DNA of 64,000 nucleotides from Neelides folsomi (taxonomy: Eukaryota > Arthropoda > Collembola > Neelipleona > Neelidae): assembly GCA_034687125.1 (NCBI GenBank), contig JAQGBZ010000144.1, forward strand, positions 62,001-126,000. Reading direction: 5' to 3'. Every line of letters begins with the position of its first letter. Within the stretch, counting starts at the first letter, position 1. Below the pieces are notes generated by a model. That model was not told the DNA's origin and did no database searches. It saw nothing but the letters and a program-made list of their open reading frames with translations. Made by a program: the position numbers and the translations under genes. Positions 29,301 through 39,102 of the stretch are shown here, one piece after another.

Positions 29301-29543
29301 AGTCTCGGCTTGATGTCCGACCTCATCGAGTTCTCAATTTCAGCAGAGGCGGACGGCGGCGGGAAAGCTAAGGTAACCCGCCGGGCCGATTCTGACAAGT
29401 CGTTGATGAGTGACGTACGACGACGATTTTCTTCTTCACAGGGTGGCCCAAATAAACCCTCCAATGGACCAATCCTCAGACCTTGGATCAATCACCTTCA
29501 AGAGAATAAGGCCAAATGGAGAATGATCTCTGCTGGTTCGTAA
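11388..29543 (+). CDS. PDE1: Calcium/calmodulin-dependent 3',5'-cyclic nucleotide phosphodiesterase (PDE1 family)
   Basis: Hydrolyses cAMP/cGMP in the cytosol and is activated by Ca2+/calmodulin. Exons: 11388-11481, 16872-17100, 24865-25117, 26058-26315, 27177-27346, 27894-28049, 29066-29543. All phases agree (1,2,0,0,2,2), giving 545 aa, close to the usual PDE1 length. Residues about 50-110 hold the first calmodulin-binding region and the stretch matching the family's KNIEYAASVL (here KNIQYALDLL). VPAKTR/RFRSVANAIRVGLF is the second regulatory segment. Catalytic motifs: PYHNDIHASDVTQT, IHDFEHTGRTN (the HD-X2-H-X4-N signature), YNDRSVLENHHVSAAFR, EMVLSTDMSSHF, HCADISHPGKPW and LGLPFSPLCDR. 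The first exon encodes a Ser/Cys-rich N-terminus with an in-frame stop (11379-11381) just upstream and a perfect AAG/GTGAGT donor. It fits the second exon by phase, but no family similarity supports it directly. Introns are unusually long (up to 7.8 kb) and carry transposons. Confidence 0.93.
13255..13300 (+). promoter_or_regulatory. Possible alternative core promoter in PDE1 intron 1 (TATA at 13260)
   Basis: A TATAAAATA box at 13260-13268 closes a GC-rich island (about 13030-13260) that stands out from the AT-rich intron. About 20-30 bases downstream is AATTAGTCGA, a possible initiator. PDE1 genes in animals commonly use several promoters for N-terminal variants, so an internal promoter is plausible. 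No joined first exon could be demonstrated. The 143-aa minus-strand frame across the same island has no recognisable domain. Confidence 0.22.
14425..14475 (+). promoter_or_regulatory. Possible alternative core promoter in PDE1 intron 1 (TATA at 14431)
   Basis: TATATAAG at 14431-14438 is followed about 20 bases later by CTCATTGTTC, then by a GC-rich stretch to about 14660. The arrangement resembles a TATA promoter with a short transcribed leader inside PDE1 intron 1. TATA-like words are frequent by chance in such AT-rich DNA, and only the coincidence with a GC-rich island makes this one worth listing. Confidence 0.18.
15505..16429 (-). mobile_element. Tc1/mariner-type transposon relic, internally deleted
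   Basis: The 925-bp element is flanked by TA on both sides (15503-15504, 16430-16431). Imperfect terminal inverted repeats start CTAG..GGTG.G.CC and share AA.TGTCCGAC about 20 bases in. Minus-strand translation gives pieces of a mariner transposase: IFTIEAHFNKQND, RQHHPASVMIWVGVS, QDPAPSYQAKQTQ (second catalytic Asp), SPDLNPLDY (third catalytic acidic residue) and CSKRYANLVSLKKDL near the C-terminus. The N-terminal DNA-binding region and the segment with the first catalytic Asp (normally SDE just before KIFT) are missing, apparently by an internal deletion that brings the 5' end next to KIFT. A stop codon follows LDYDI. The 3' end of the plus-strand sequence (16300-16400) is strikingly GC-rich. 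The copy is not autonomous. It sits in PDE1 intron 1. Confidence 0.85.
16610..16679. mobile_element. Palindromic miniature element (CAGGGTGGGCC family), copy 1
   Basis: This 70-bp near-perfect palindrome has TA on both sides. It opens CAGGGTGGGCCTTAGTATC and closes with the complement GATACTTATGACACCCTG. The centre is a short AT-rich loop (ACGATTGTATAATT). Terminal inverted repeats next to a TA target are typical of mariner-derived miniature elements. It lies in PDE1 intron 1, about 180 bp downstream of the mariner relic, whose ends differ. Confidence 0.8.
17687..17746 (+). other. Possible PDE1 cassette exon (60 bp, phase 2-2)
   Basis: The segment lies between the second and third listed PDE1 exons. 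It is preceded by a T/G-rich tract and a tandem acceptor (CCAGCAG, so it could start at 17687 or 17690), and it ends CTCAG/GTTCAT. It is exactly 60 bases, open in the only frame allowed by the flanking exons, and phase 2 at both ends, so including it would not disturb the reading frame. It would insert SPTNESEEIVGSEIQDEIL, an acidic stretch, just before the acidic NEEGNELSQVDEE region that precedes the catalytic half. The donor (GTTCAT) is weak. Known PDE1 proteins align directly across the junction without it, so it would be an optional exon if real. Confidence 0.35.
18889..19703. mobile_element. Non-autonomous hAT-type element with 8-bp target duplication
   Basis: The element starts CAGGGC and ends GGCCGGCCCTG, the form of hAT termini. 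It is bounded by an exact 8-bp direct repeat TATACAAT (18881-18888 and 19704-19711). Subterminal GCCTCAA motifs occur near both ends (GCGCCTCAAG, GAGCCTCAAA on the left; GGGCCTCAAAATT twice on the right). No transposase frame is present, so the 815-bp copy would need a transposase from elsewhere. The intact target duplication suggests a fairly recent insertion. It lies in the 7.8-kb PDE1 intron 2. Confidence 0.85.
19335..19500. repeat. Tandem repeat of about 54 bp inside the hAT-type element
   Basis: The unit contains TTAAAAATTTTCTCGGGACC followed by TAAAGG. It recurs at about 19351, 19405 and 19458, spacing 53-54 bp, with a more diverged unit upstream (near 19260-19340, containing GGTCCCG). 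Internal tandem repeats of this kind are common in non-autonomous DNA elements. Confidence 0.75.
20072..20085. mobile_element. Solo end of the palindromic miniature element family
   Basis: CAGGTTGGGCCATA preceded by TA matches one terminus of the palindromic family seen at 28921. No opposite end was found within the next 200 bases, so this looks like a remnant of a deleted copy. Confidence 0.4.
28921..28996. mobile_element. Palindromic miniature element, copy 2
   Basis: 76 bp flanked by TA. The left arm is CAGGTTGGGCCATAAGTCGC and the right arm is the complement GCAACTTATGTCCCACCCTG, separated by an AT-rich centre with oppositely oriented CTTTC/GAAAG blocks. It lies in the last PDE1 intron, about 70 bp before the final exon, so it is transcribed and could fold as a hairpin in the pre-mRNA. 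Confidence 0.82.
29373..29441 (+). other. Possible optional intron inside the last PDE1 exon (69 bp)
   Basis: The sequence GCTAAG/GTAACC opens and TTCTTCACAG/GGT closes a 69-base segment. It is a multiple of three and fully open in frame, encoding a basic Ser/Arg-rich stretch with SDKSLMSDVRRRF. Retained, it gives a C-terminal linker before the conserved LQENKAKW segment. Spliced, it shortens the protein by 23 residues. Both products would be in frame, so this may be a retained exonic intron. Confidence 0.35.
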
Positions 29544-29761
29544 ACCCGTTGAAAAATCACACGCTTTACTCCCACTCAATTTGTATATTAAAAGTAGCCC
29601 AGTTCTTTAATGTACCTTAATAGTTAATAGTAGTTAGAATAAATAGCTTAAAAATGTAAATAGATATTATATGATAGTAAATATTTTAAAAAGCTTTCCA
29701 TTTAAATAATAACCTGTTTCAACAAGAAATGGATAAAAAATATCTGTAGTGTTAGAATATA

Positions 29762-29834
29762 CAGGGTGGGTCATAAGTATCTTTCTTTTTTAAATAAACA
29801 ATCGTATAAAAAAAGATACTTATGGCCCACTCTG
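29762..29834. mobile_element. Palindromic miniature element, copy 3
   Basis: 73 bp between TA dinucleotides. It opens CAGGGTGGGTCATAAGTATC and closes GATACTTATGGCCCACTCTG. It lies about 220 bp after the PDE1 stop codon, so probably in the 3' untranslated region. Confidence 0.82.
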
Positions 29835-31570
29835 TACATACACTTATGTAGTTAATTATATAATTTAAACTTCAATGCCCTATATTTAAATATGCATTAG
29901 AGCTAATTATTAGTTCGCAATTGTTGAATTAGACAATATTTACAAATTGTATACAAAACATTGATATATGTAATATTTATATACTGGCTGGACAATTTAC
30001 TAGAATCCAGTGTAGTTAGTTGTGATGCGCACAAATATTTAACATCATTGGTATTTGGAATATTCGAGAATTTATTAGTAGTTTAAATAGCATTTAACTA
30101 TTTTCTCTATTTACAAAATACGTAATTTCTGTATATCTGTATTTTTCACGTATGATGCCAAATTTTACACAATATTACGCTTTCACTGTAACATTCCACC
30201 TACACCTACTGTATATATATAGTAGATATTTATATATAAAAATTCCTCCTCGGAAATTATAAATGGAACTTAGGAGGGAACGGGAGTTAATTGGCATTCG
30301 ACTTCTTCACTAAATCCACTCCAACGACACCCGAAAACGTGGACGAACACGAAAACATCCCGAAAGCACAAACGTACAAAACGATCAAATTCAGATCGTG
30401 AATTCGAACAGCTTAAAGTATTTACACCAAGTATTAAACCGACATTAATTAATACTTTAATAACTTTAATTACGCCTCTGTAAAGTTAAATACTAATTAA
30501 TCCAAAATTCACCCTTGGAATAAAAGTAAAGTTTAATCTTTAAAAATATTAATTTAATTAAAGAGGATTCTAAATATCACTCTGGTTGAGTTACAATCGA
30601 TCCTTGCCTGATAATTTCCCTATAAAACTCAAAAATTGGCTATGGATGGGAAAACTCACTTTTGCAAACTTCACACGAAGCATATATTCGTTGAGGGAGG
30701 TAAATAAATTAAAAGGGAATTTTGCCCCACTGGCTCATCTTAATACATATATACGACTCGTACTTAAGAATATGGCCCATATTACATTAAGTATATTATG
30801 GAGAGCTTTCACGCCTTTTGTCACGTATTTTCCCCAGGTTCACGACGTTCACGTACACGCCCGTCGCAACAGTCTTTTAAGAATTCGCTCTAAAGAGAAC
30901 CATTTTTTATGTTATGGTAAACATCTAATCCTTTAACTTAACAAAAGGAATGAAATTGTACTCTTACAATAAATAACAAAATATCACATCAGTACTTGCA
31001 TTAAAAATTACAATTGTAGCATACTAACAATAAGTTGAAGTTTAATGCAGTTGTATTGCTATCTAAATAATTTTAAATATACAATGAATAATTAACTAAG
31101 AATGAATGTTAGTTTTAACATGCAAAATGGAAATGTACAATATCCATTAAATAACCTCTTATGACTTTAACAATGACGAGGTTGATCACGACAATTTTAT
31201 TGATAATAATAATTAATTGTAATTTATATAATTGTAATATTGTATTACAATTTGATTAATTTATGGTGAGTTGAATCAAATTCATCAAACTAGTGTTAAT
31301 CAATCGATGATAAATTTGGGCATGTGACGCGCAGTTCACACGCTATATGTATCTTTTTCGCTCATTTCACTCTCTTGAAAAGAGTCCTTGTGGGTGTCTT
31401 TAACTCAACTCTCAAGGATGCTATGTGCAAAAAGAAAAATATAGGAAAAGTGTGATGAGAAGTGGGGGATAAAAAAACTGATTATAACTTTCCTCCTAAA
31501 CTTCAAAACTTTCTCGAACGTTTAAAACCCGAGTTCATTTTAACGGATCTTCATTCGCTCTGTCTTTCAG
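29835..31570. other. Interval between PDE1 stop region and the 31571 frame
   Basis: Mostly AT-rich sequence, probably PDE1 3' untranslated region and spacer. One moderately GC-rich open stretch at 30274-30483 follows an AG (CTTAG/GAGGG). It is open for 69 codons with a basic run (RKHKRTKRSNSDREFEQLK) but has no start codon and no family resemblance. A 116-codon frame at 30586-30936 has no ATG and looks random. Polypyrimidine runs end at 31570 with TCTTTCAG, the acceptor of the next listed frame. Confidence 0.4.
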
Positions 31571-33126
31571 AGTCCGCCACCGGCGGGAAAATCAATTTGA
31601 CCAACGACGTCTCTCAAACACAAAATTTGACCTCCATAAAAACATCCAAAACAACAATTTCGGAAACCAAAGAGGTCACAACATCAGTGGCGCTAATTTC
31701 AAAATTAACACCATCAGCCTCCACACGTCGTCGGGAATTCCAAAGTCGACTTTCGCCCTTTACCGAAGAAGCCGAAGCGATGACGACGATGTCGACCGAT
31801 CTCCCCAAAACTCCGATTCCTTCGAATCCCCTCAAGAAAGGAGTTAAAAATTCCTTAGCCGTCCGTCACATTAAAGAAGCTTGGCATTCCAAAGAGGGCA
31901 CCCAAGAGGTTAAATTCAAATCCCCTGCGGGGACTTTATCTCCATTGTCATCAAAAGGACTCAAATCGTGTCCTTCGTCTTTGCCCGAGTCGCTTAAAGG
32001 CTCCTTTGACTCGCTCCGGGACGTTGACGAGCGAGATATTGCCGATGTGGACGTGAGAAAACAAAGTTTAAGGGCTGGGATGTTTCTGTCAAAGCGGAGC
32101 TCCTTCGACTCCCCGCGCCCTTCGAGCCGAGGGAGGATTTGGGAACGGCAAAGCAGCAGCAGTGGGAATTCGCGAACCATTGGGAATTCGCATATTGGGA
32201 ATTCGGGGTTCCCAGGGTCTAACAGAGAGTACTTAGGATCTAAGGAAAATCTCCACCGAATAAGTTCTTTTGAACCCGGGAATCCTGGGAGTCTTTTGGA
32301 AAATTCAAAAAATCGGACCGAACGTCGTGGGCGAGGGAATTGTAAGTGGGGAAATAACGGATTGAGAGGGCGGAGAGGGGAAGAGCGGATTAAATTACTC
32401 AACAAAGGAAAAGAACTCTCATCTTCACTCCCATCTTTGCAAGATGTCGGGAGATCGGGAATTTTAGGAATTCCGGCACAATTTCCTCCAGATATTAAAA
32501 CCCATCCCACACACTTTGTAACTAAAAAACCCAATAATCCGAGCGACGCTAAATTATTTGAAATTAAGAAGGACACTAAGATTAGTGGAACAAAGGAAAT
32601 TAAAGGTAACAAAAATGTTGAATTAACTCAAGGCATTTCTAAAGTATTTGGGGACGTTAAAGTTAGTGAATTTGAAAGTGAGGATAAAGATAGCGATAGT
32701 AAAACCAAAGAAAAAATAAATATGCCGCAAAGTCATTTAGGGAATTCCGTGATACCAAATTCCGAGAACAATGTTAAATGTAACCCGGCTACCTTCCGCG
32801 GGCGAAATTATTACAGGCGGGGGAGTTTCAATAGGCAATTGAGTAACACCGGGTTTGGTGGCGTGTTTGTGACGACTAACGGGATGACGCGGGACGGACG
32901 GGGCGGGAATTATGGGAGGAACCGCGGGTCGAGGGTTTTTGGCAGTCCAAGTCTCAGGAGCCCGGGCCAAAGTCCCGTATGGACAAAACCTGGAGAAGAC
33001 AATATGGCCGAAGCGGGGGAAAGTTCCGGGGTTGTAAATCCGGAGAGCACCTTTTTGTGTAGCGACCAAAAGCCGGGGAACCCTAAAGGGAATAAAGGGA
33101 AATCGAAGAGGAATGCGAAAAAATAG
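31571..33126 (+). CDS. Unassigned basic, Ser/Gly/Asn/Arg-rich protein or alternative PDE1 3' exon
   Basis: A single long open exon of 518 codons begins after a good acceptor (CGCTCTGTCTTTCAG) and ends with TAG at 33124-33126. The frame is open back to a TGA at 31456-31458 but contains no ATG before about 31780, so translation must enter by splicing (incoming phase 1) or start internally. The product is disordered-looking. It has Ser-rich segments, GNS/GNSG repeats near the middle (about 32160-32230), RG-rich patches (FRGRNYYRRGSF, DGRGGNYGRNRGSR) and a Lys-rich end (GNKGKSKRNAKK). Base composition is clearly higher in GC than its surroundings, supporting real coding. No known domain was recognised. 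It could be a separate gene with an unseen 5' exon. It could also be an alternative C-terminus of PDE1 using a weak phase-1 donor at 29535/29536 (GCTG/GTTCGT). Confidence 0.55.
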
Positions 33127-33173
33127 GGAAGACAATATTAGGGAAATTTAAATCCACATTTTGCTACTATGTA

Positions 33174-33363
33174 CAGGGTGGCCCATAAGTTGCTTTCATT
33201 TTTATACGATTGTACCTATATATATATATATATATATATATACAGGGTGGGCCATAAGTATATTTCTTTTATACGATTGTATATTTAAAAAAGAAAGATA
33301 CTTTTGGCCCACCCTGTATATACGTATATATTTAAAAAAGAAAGCTACTTATGGTCCACACTG
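33174..33363. mobile_element. Palindromic miniature element, copy 4, split by copy 5 and an AT microsatellite
   Basis: The left half (CAGGGTGGCCCATAAGTTGC, from 33174) and right half (GCTACTTATGGTCCACACTG, ending 33363) are complementary arms. Between them are an (AT)n run at about 33217-33242 and a complete second copy at 33243-33316. This reads as an older palindrome invaded by a younger one at an internal TA. It lies 48 bp after the stop codon of the 31571-33126 frame, so it is probably in its 3' untranslated region. Confidence 0.75.
33243..33316. mobile_element. Palindromic miniature element, copy 5 (nested)
   Basis: 74 bp, TA-flanked. It opens CAGGGTGGGCCATAAGTATA and closes with the complement TTTTGGCCCACCCTG. 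It lies inside the split copy at 33174-33363. Confidence 0.82.
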
Positions 33364-35612
33364 TATATGTAATACACAAATATATATAGGATTTATAGAA
33401 TTTTCTCTTTAATACTGAAATGTGTACTTATGTGCCCCTGAAATATACCATATCTCTATAATAGGTACAAAGGTGTTCTTAATTGTGCTACCATAGGCCA
33501 TTGTTAAAGCATATATTTGTAAAGTAACAAAAGACTTCATGATTTCTATTGCACTGTGTTACCACAATTAAAAACCACCTTATTAGAGCTATATCATATG
33601 GTACATAATGTAAATAATACACTTGAACGAAAAACCACAACATTTCATTATTCTTAGCAAGAACTCAAAACTTTAACTCTTTCGGATTAGCCTTAAATTA
33701 ATTATGAATTTAATATTTTAATGTAATTAAATTCCTTACCTGTTCATCAACTCGATGAAATAAAGATGAAGAATATTAATGTTATTATGGATGTATGTTC
33801 ATCAAATGAGTATTTTAAATAATGATAAATAATAACTGTTAATTATATAAATTCTTACAATATATCTCCATTAAGTAGCTTATAATTAGTTAACTTTTAC
33901 TGTCTTATGACCATGATTCACATTCGACATTTCACATTCCTTCAATTTTTTGACATTTCACAATATCTTATTAAATATGGCTTAAATAATTAATGGCGCT
34001 TTGGTGAATTTTAGGATCCTTGTTTAAATTGTATATGCATGTTAAATGTTAAACAATTTATGCAAAAATTATCATTTTTGACTCAATATTTATTAATAAG
34101 AATAATATTATATGCTATTTATACAGGGTGTCACTGTATAAATACCTGAAAAATCATTTTTAAATCTTGACCTTTTTATAAATGTTAATACTTATGAATG
34201 GACCCTTAAAGTACGTCAAGTATAAATACTAAATACAATTAATGTGTGTATACCACAAGTTTCATATTATGCTGTGCAAAGCAAAGAATGTAAAAATATC
34301 AAAATGAATACGAATGCACCTTGATACCTTGACCTTAATAATACATAGATCATACTAAACTCTATTGTAAATTGTATTATGATATCTGTTAATATTTGAT
34401 ATTGAAAACAAACTTCTTGATCAACATTGAAAATTTTAATGTATTAAAACTAAAAACATTATCCATTATAATAATACCAGAAAACAAAATCTAAACTTCA
34501 CTGATTCTAAAGAATTCTAACATTAAATTAATAATATGCAGATATGTGAAATACGTAGTGAGTGAATAATCGCAACGAACTCCCCGTAATGTTTTGTGAC
34601 CTACAACACTTTATATTTTAGAATTTTCTCTTTTTAGTAATAAACAGTTTTCCATAATATGCATAGATGAGATGAGTATTTCTATATTTAAAAATCCAAT
34701 GATGGTAGTGAAAGTGCTAAACTAATAAACCCTTCGATTAGGAGTTCCCTACCACGGAGTTTCTTAAGCCGTCTATTTTTAACATTGTAATAAAAGTAAA
34801 AATTGGCGAAACACGAAGCTTACAAAATTTTTTTTAGGTAAAATCAAAAGAAATAAAAAATTTACATAAGAATATAATAAACATTATTATTTTATTATAA
34901 ATTGAATAATTCTGTGTGAATAATACAAATGTGCAGTCTTTGATACATTTGTCTTTATGCTGGTCAGTATATTTCTATGTAGTTCTATAGTATAGCTAAA
35001 ACTTTTCTGGTCAATATTTATCCAATAATTAAATCGCAGAGCGATTGTTTAAAATGGTTAATCTAAAGTCATGATAAAATTACATATAAATTGGCGTTTT
35101 AATCCTTTATTCTAAATAAACTATGCTCTTTAATAAATAATGAAGTTGATATAAAATTGTACATAAAATACATATTTATAAAAAGCAATGGCAGATATTA
35201 CTGCACTAACGTTAGAAATTACAATATATAGGTTAGGTATTAATGAATTTACAAGAACGAGAGCTGTGTATTTATGTAGAAAAGTATATTATGTAATTTG
35301 TATAAATATTGATGACAAATGAATAAATTAAATATTCAATTGAAAATAATGACGAAAATAATTATTGGAACAATCTACTACTATAAAATGTGTAATTAGG
35401 TAATAAAATAGCAAATTACATGTGTATGTATGCAGAATGATATGTAGATGCACCAATCTTAATTAAGATTACGCTCTCGTAGTTTGAGTGGAAAATCGAA
35501 AAGAACAAACTATAATTTTTGTAATTTTTATTTACAACATTGTGAAAATGATGTGATGATTTAATCAAAACTTTCAATACTCATTTTGTGTGATAAATTT
35601 TCCCCGTAAGGA
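33364..35612. other. AT-rich spacer and CLPTM1L 3' region
   Basis: No coding exon was recognised. The words TACAGGGTGTCACTGTA near 34122 resemble a terminus related to the palindromic family but lack a matching second arm. The right end contains the CLPTM1L 3' untranslated region, with a minus-strand AATAAA at 35527-35532 about 80 bp past the stop codon. Confidence 0.5.
35527..35532 (-). terminator. Poly(A) signal for CLPTM1L
   Basis: AATAAA on the minus strand, 81 bp downstream of the CLPTM1L stop codon. Confidence 0.5.
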
Positions 35613-38600
35613 TCAATCGGTCTTTTTGGAATCTTTGGTTTCCTCTGCTTCAAACTCGTAGTCACCACCTCCATCAATTCTCTTCTTGTCAACTGGATAA
35701 AGCCTGAAAAATGTTTTACAATAAATTAATGTCCCTTTAAACTTTAATTGTTTCCTTTGGTCAAAATCATTAAGACTAGAAAATTCCAATATAATTAACT
35801 TTAACAGTTATAATTAAATTTTTAGTAAAACATTATTACTGTACCATCGTTGATAAAGGTAAATGATAAAGACTATGTCATCTCTGAAACACGCCACTCG
35901 ATGGGCTGTCGGCATTGTGATAATGAACGCGAAGAGATCATCAATGAAAGTATTAAACGCCTAGAATGACAAACAAAATCAAATAAACATAGAATAATAA
36001 ATTTATTCTAATAAACATAAATTTTATAATGAGAACACAATTAAACACAATTAAGAAAAAATCAATTAAATTTTAGTATTAATGAATGAATTCATATTGA
36101 TTTTTAGTTAATCTTAATAAAATATGAAATTATTAAAATATGGAAAATGGCCTAAGGCCTTGTGGACTTACTTTGTACATGAAAGCTCTCCATGGCAAAT
36201 GGGCCACTGACTTGAGTCGATAATTGACAAAGAGCTGAGGGAGCATGAAGAGGAATCCAAAGGCATAAACTGCAAAAACCAATTAAACCACAATTTATAT
36301 CAAAATAAACCTATAATCCTTAAAATGGCTCCCGAAAAGCATTTAAGTTTTGCCACTTAAAAGTTAATTTATGAATGAGAAAAGAAATGAGATCAAATCT
36401 CAATTTCAAAGTTACAAGTTTATATAAAAATTTATTTAATTTACAAACCTCCATTGACGAGACTCTGGATTGTCCATGAGTACCAACTAGAAAGTAAAGT
36501 TTCATTTTTAATATCAATTCGACAATTGAAGTAATTTTAATGAGATTAATTTTGTCGCTGTTATTAGTAATTATTAAAAAGAAGGGTTTTATATCTAAAG
36601 TAAGACTCAGAGAAAATGATACAATAAAAGGAAAATGTCAAGAATTTTCCATATCTAATGAGAATTTAATAATGTTGTAAATGATTAATTCCCAATTTAA
36701 TGAGATTCTTAGTAGGAAGGAAGGAAAGTTAATTAAAGCCTAATTAAAGAAAATGAAACAAGGAAACTGAGGGCATTTCAAAATCTTCTACTAATTAGAT
36801 TCAAATTCCCATAGACAGAAAGAAAATTGAGACTTAATAATTAATAAGTCAATTTTGAAATGAATTGAACAAAATTGGATTTAAAACAGATTGTACAGGT
36901 AAATATCATTAATATCTTGTATGTATGTATCAAAGTAAATTGAATGTTTGAAATGTCCAACCTTTTATGCGGCGTGTAAAGAAGGGAATAAACTGCTCCT
37001 CCGAGACAAAGCGGATAAATGAGATAGCTTAAATACTTCATTGACTCGTCATCATGCTTGGCCGTGTTCTTTTCAGAGTCGCTCATCATACCAAACGAAA
37101 TTCCACTTCGGAATGAGAAACTCACTTTAAAGGCCTTTGTTACTTTCCAAATCTAATAAAATAACATTATGAAAAATCATAATTTTAAAATCATAATCAT
37201 GATTTTTGAAAATATTCAATTTAATAAGAATTTAGCAAATATTCAATTTTTTAAGAATTTATTAAATATTCAATTTATTAAGAATTTAGTAAATATAAAC
37301 TTGAATTTAAAAAAAAACTCAATCAACATGCAAATTTCACAAGATTTAAATTCAGCCCAAGGGCTTTAAAAGGAGGAATGTAAAAAATAAAAATAAATTG
37401 TAAATTGTGTCTTACCTCAATGATGGCCCCAATCCCCCCAGGAATTATAATGATCAAACTGGACTTTTCTTCGAGCAAGTAGAAAAAGACGACAATTTGG
37501 GAAAAGCAACGCCAAAGGATCGTTTTCGAGCTGAGTCCCACTGTAGTCTTTCGCCCTTTCCAGTAAATCACGTCATTTTTGAAAGCCAAGAAGTCGAACA
37601 GGAGCTGTAGATTTTAAAATCTCAATTTAAATGCATAGACTTTGGGAATAAATAATTTAATTAATGAGAGACTCTATATTAGTCTTCAAATTGGGCCTTA
37701 CGTGGATGGAAGCTACAAAGAGCGTGAGGGCGAGCAAATAGACGTTCGTGTCGGAAAAAATTCCCTTCACCTCGTCGAGATCTTTAAGAGAAAACCCAAA
37801 ACCTCGCATCGTACTCATAGAACCCTCAAATTGAAGAGCCATTCTGAAAAAGATAGTAAAGTTAAATATTTATAAAAAATATTCAGTAATTAAGTAGATT
37901 GTAAATATTATATTATTATCATAATAATTTATTATGTATTAGTAAACTCATATTGAAAATTAAAATAATTAATACCTTAAATTCCCAATAGAAATCGATG
38001 TAAATTCAAATTCGAGATCGTAACTCCGATCAGAGCTATTGATTTTAATATAATCTCGCAAACGGTTGCTGAACTTGTCGAAACGCATTGGTGGGAAATA
38101 AGTATCAGACGACTTAATTCTAATATTTAGCAAATAAAATGGATTATTGTTCATCATAATATTAATAATTAAATTTTAGTAATTGTTAGTTTAATATAAA
38201 TTATGTCATTTTATAATTATTTAGTGTAAGTTAATTTTCTTATTCGTTATAATAAGGAATAAGAACCTAATAAACATTGGGAAATCTTCTGGTAAATTCT
38301 TTTTGGGCAAAATCAACAAATCGGTCAACATTGTCAATCTGATTTTCTTTGTTATGTGGGCCACTGCTTTTTCCCTTTCTCCATGTTCAATCTAATGAGA
38401 AATTAACATTTATGAATAATAATAAATAAAATAAACATTGCAAGTTAAAATAATTAAATAATTAGGATAGTATAAATTATTAAATATAATGTTAAATTAT
38501 TTTAGTTCTTACAGTTGGCTTTTCCTCCTTGTTATTTAGCAAATTAAAAGTGTTCGCTTCAGGGATGAGATATTCAGTGAGGGCAAATGAGGAATAAATC

Positions 38601-39102
38601 ACATCTTGTGATTGAATCTCTTTCATCCAATTATCCTCATTCGTTCTTGGCATCGGAGCCGCAAAAGCGTGAAGATACAAACTTCCATTGTTCCGTGTTT
38701 TTCTTGTAATGGGAATAGAAATGTTCCTATAAACAAGTAATAAAGTTAAATATGGTAATACAATTTATTTAAACTTAAAATTTATCATAATTTTAAATAT
38801 AATTTATTGTAATGTTATTGTATTCGATAGTTTTAGCCCTTTTAGTTTTACCTTATAAATTCCTCTTTGTACTCAAAGGGTTGTATTTGTTTGACCAAAT
38901 TGAGTTCACTGTAGGATTGAATTCCGGGCGAATAAGTTGTACATAAAATAAGTTGAAGTTTTGGATTCTCCGTTAAATACGACTTTAAACAATATTTATC
39001 TGTGCATTTTGGAGGAATAAATATCTGAACGATGGACCATATTGAATGGATCACATAAGCCAAGAAGAGACCAGTAAACAAAAGTGAAAATGAAAATTTC
39101 AT
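35613..39102 (-). CDS. CLPTM1L: Cleft lip and palate transmembrane protein 1-like (CLPTM1L/CRR9 family)
   Basis: Eleven phased minus-strand exons: 38852-39102, 38513-38726, 38267-38391, 37976-38119, 37702-37843, 37416-37604, 36962-37152, 36449-36486, 36172-36269, 35845-35960, 35613-35703. Together they encode 532 aa (human protein 538). The protein is an ER/Golgi multi-pass membrane protein. Family work links it to lipid scrambling of GPI precursors and to apoptosis resistance. Diagnostic segments: VSIPxTRKTRNNGSLY-like ISIPITRKTRNNGSLY, DEVKGIFSDTNVYLLALT, LLFDFLAFKND, SSKTILWRCFSQIV, MKYLSYLIYPLCLGGAVYSL, SWYSWTIQSLVNGVYAFGF, LPQLFVNYRLKSVAHLPW, YKAFNTFIDDLFAFIITMP and YLYQRWLYPVDKKR. The N-terminus has a hydrophobic signal-anchor (residues about 3-30), a lumenal domain follows, and the C-terminal half has about five membrane segments. 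The tail is short and charged. The start is divergent from the CCAR-like gene. Confidence 0.96.

Noticed and set aside
30586-30936. 116-codon plus frame in the PDE1 downstream spacer
   Set aside because: No ATG start, no splice sites, no recognisable motif.
31866-32612. 248-codon minus-strand frame opposite the 31571-33126 frame
   Set aside because: Its composition mirrors the Ser/Gly/Arg-rich plus frame. It has no family match, and the plus frame has a proper acceptor.
34100-34160. TACAGGGTGTCACTGTA as another palindromic element copy
   Set aside because: Only one end is present, and the inner sequence does not match the family.
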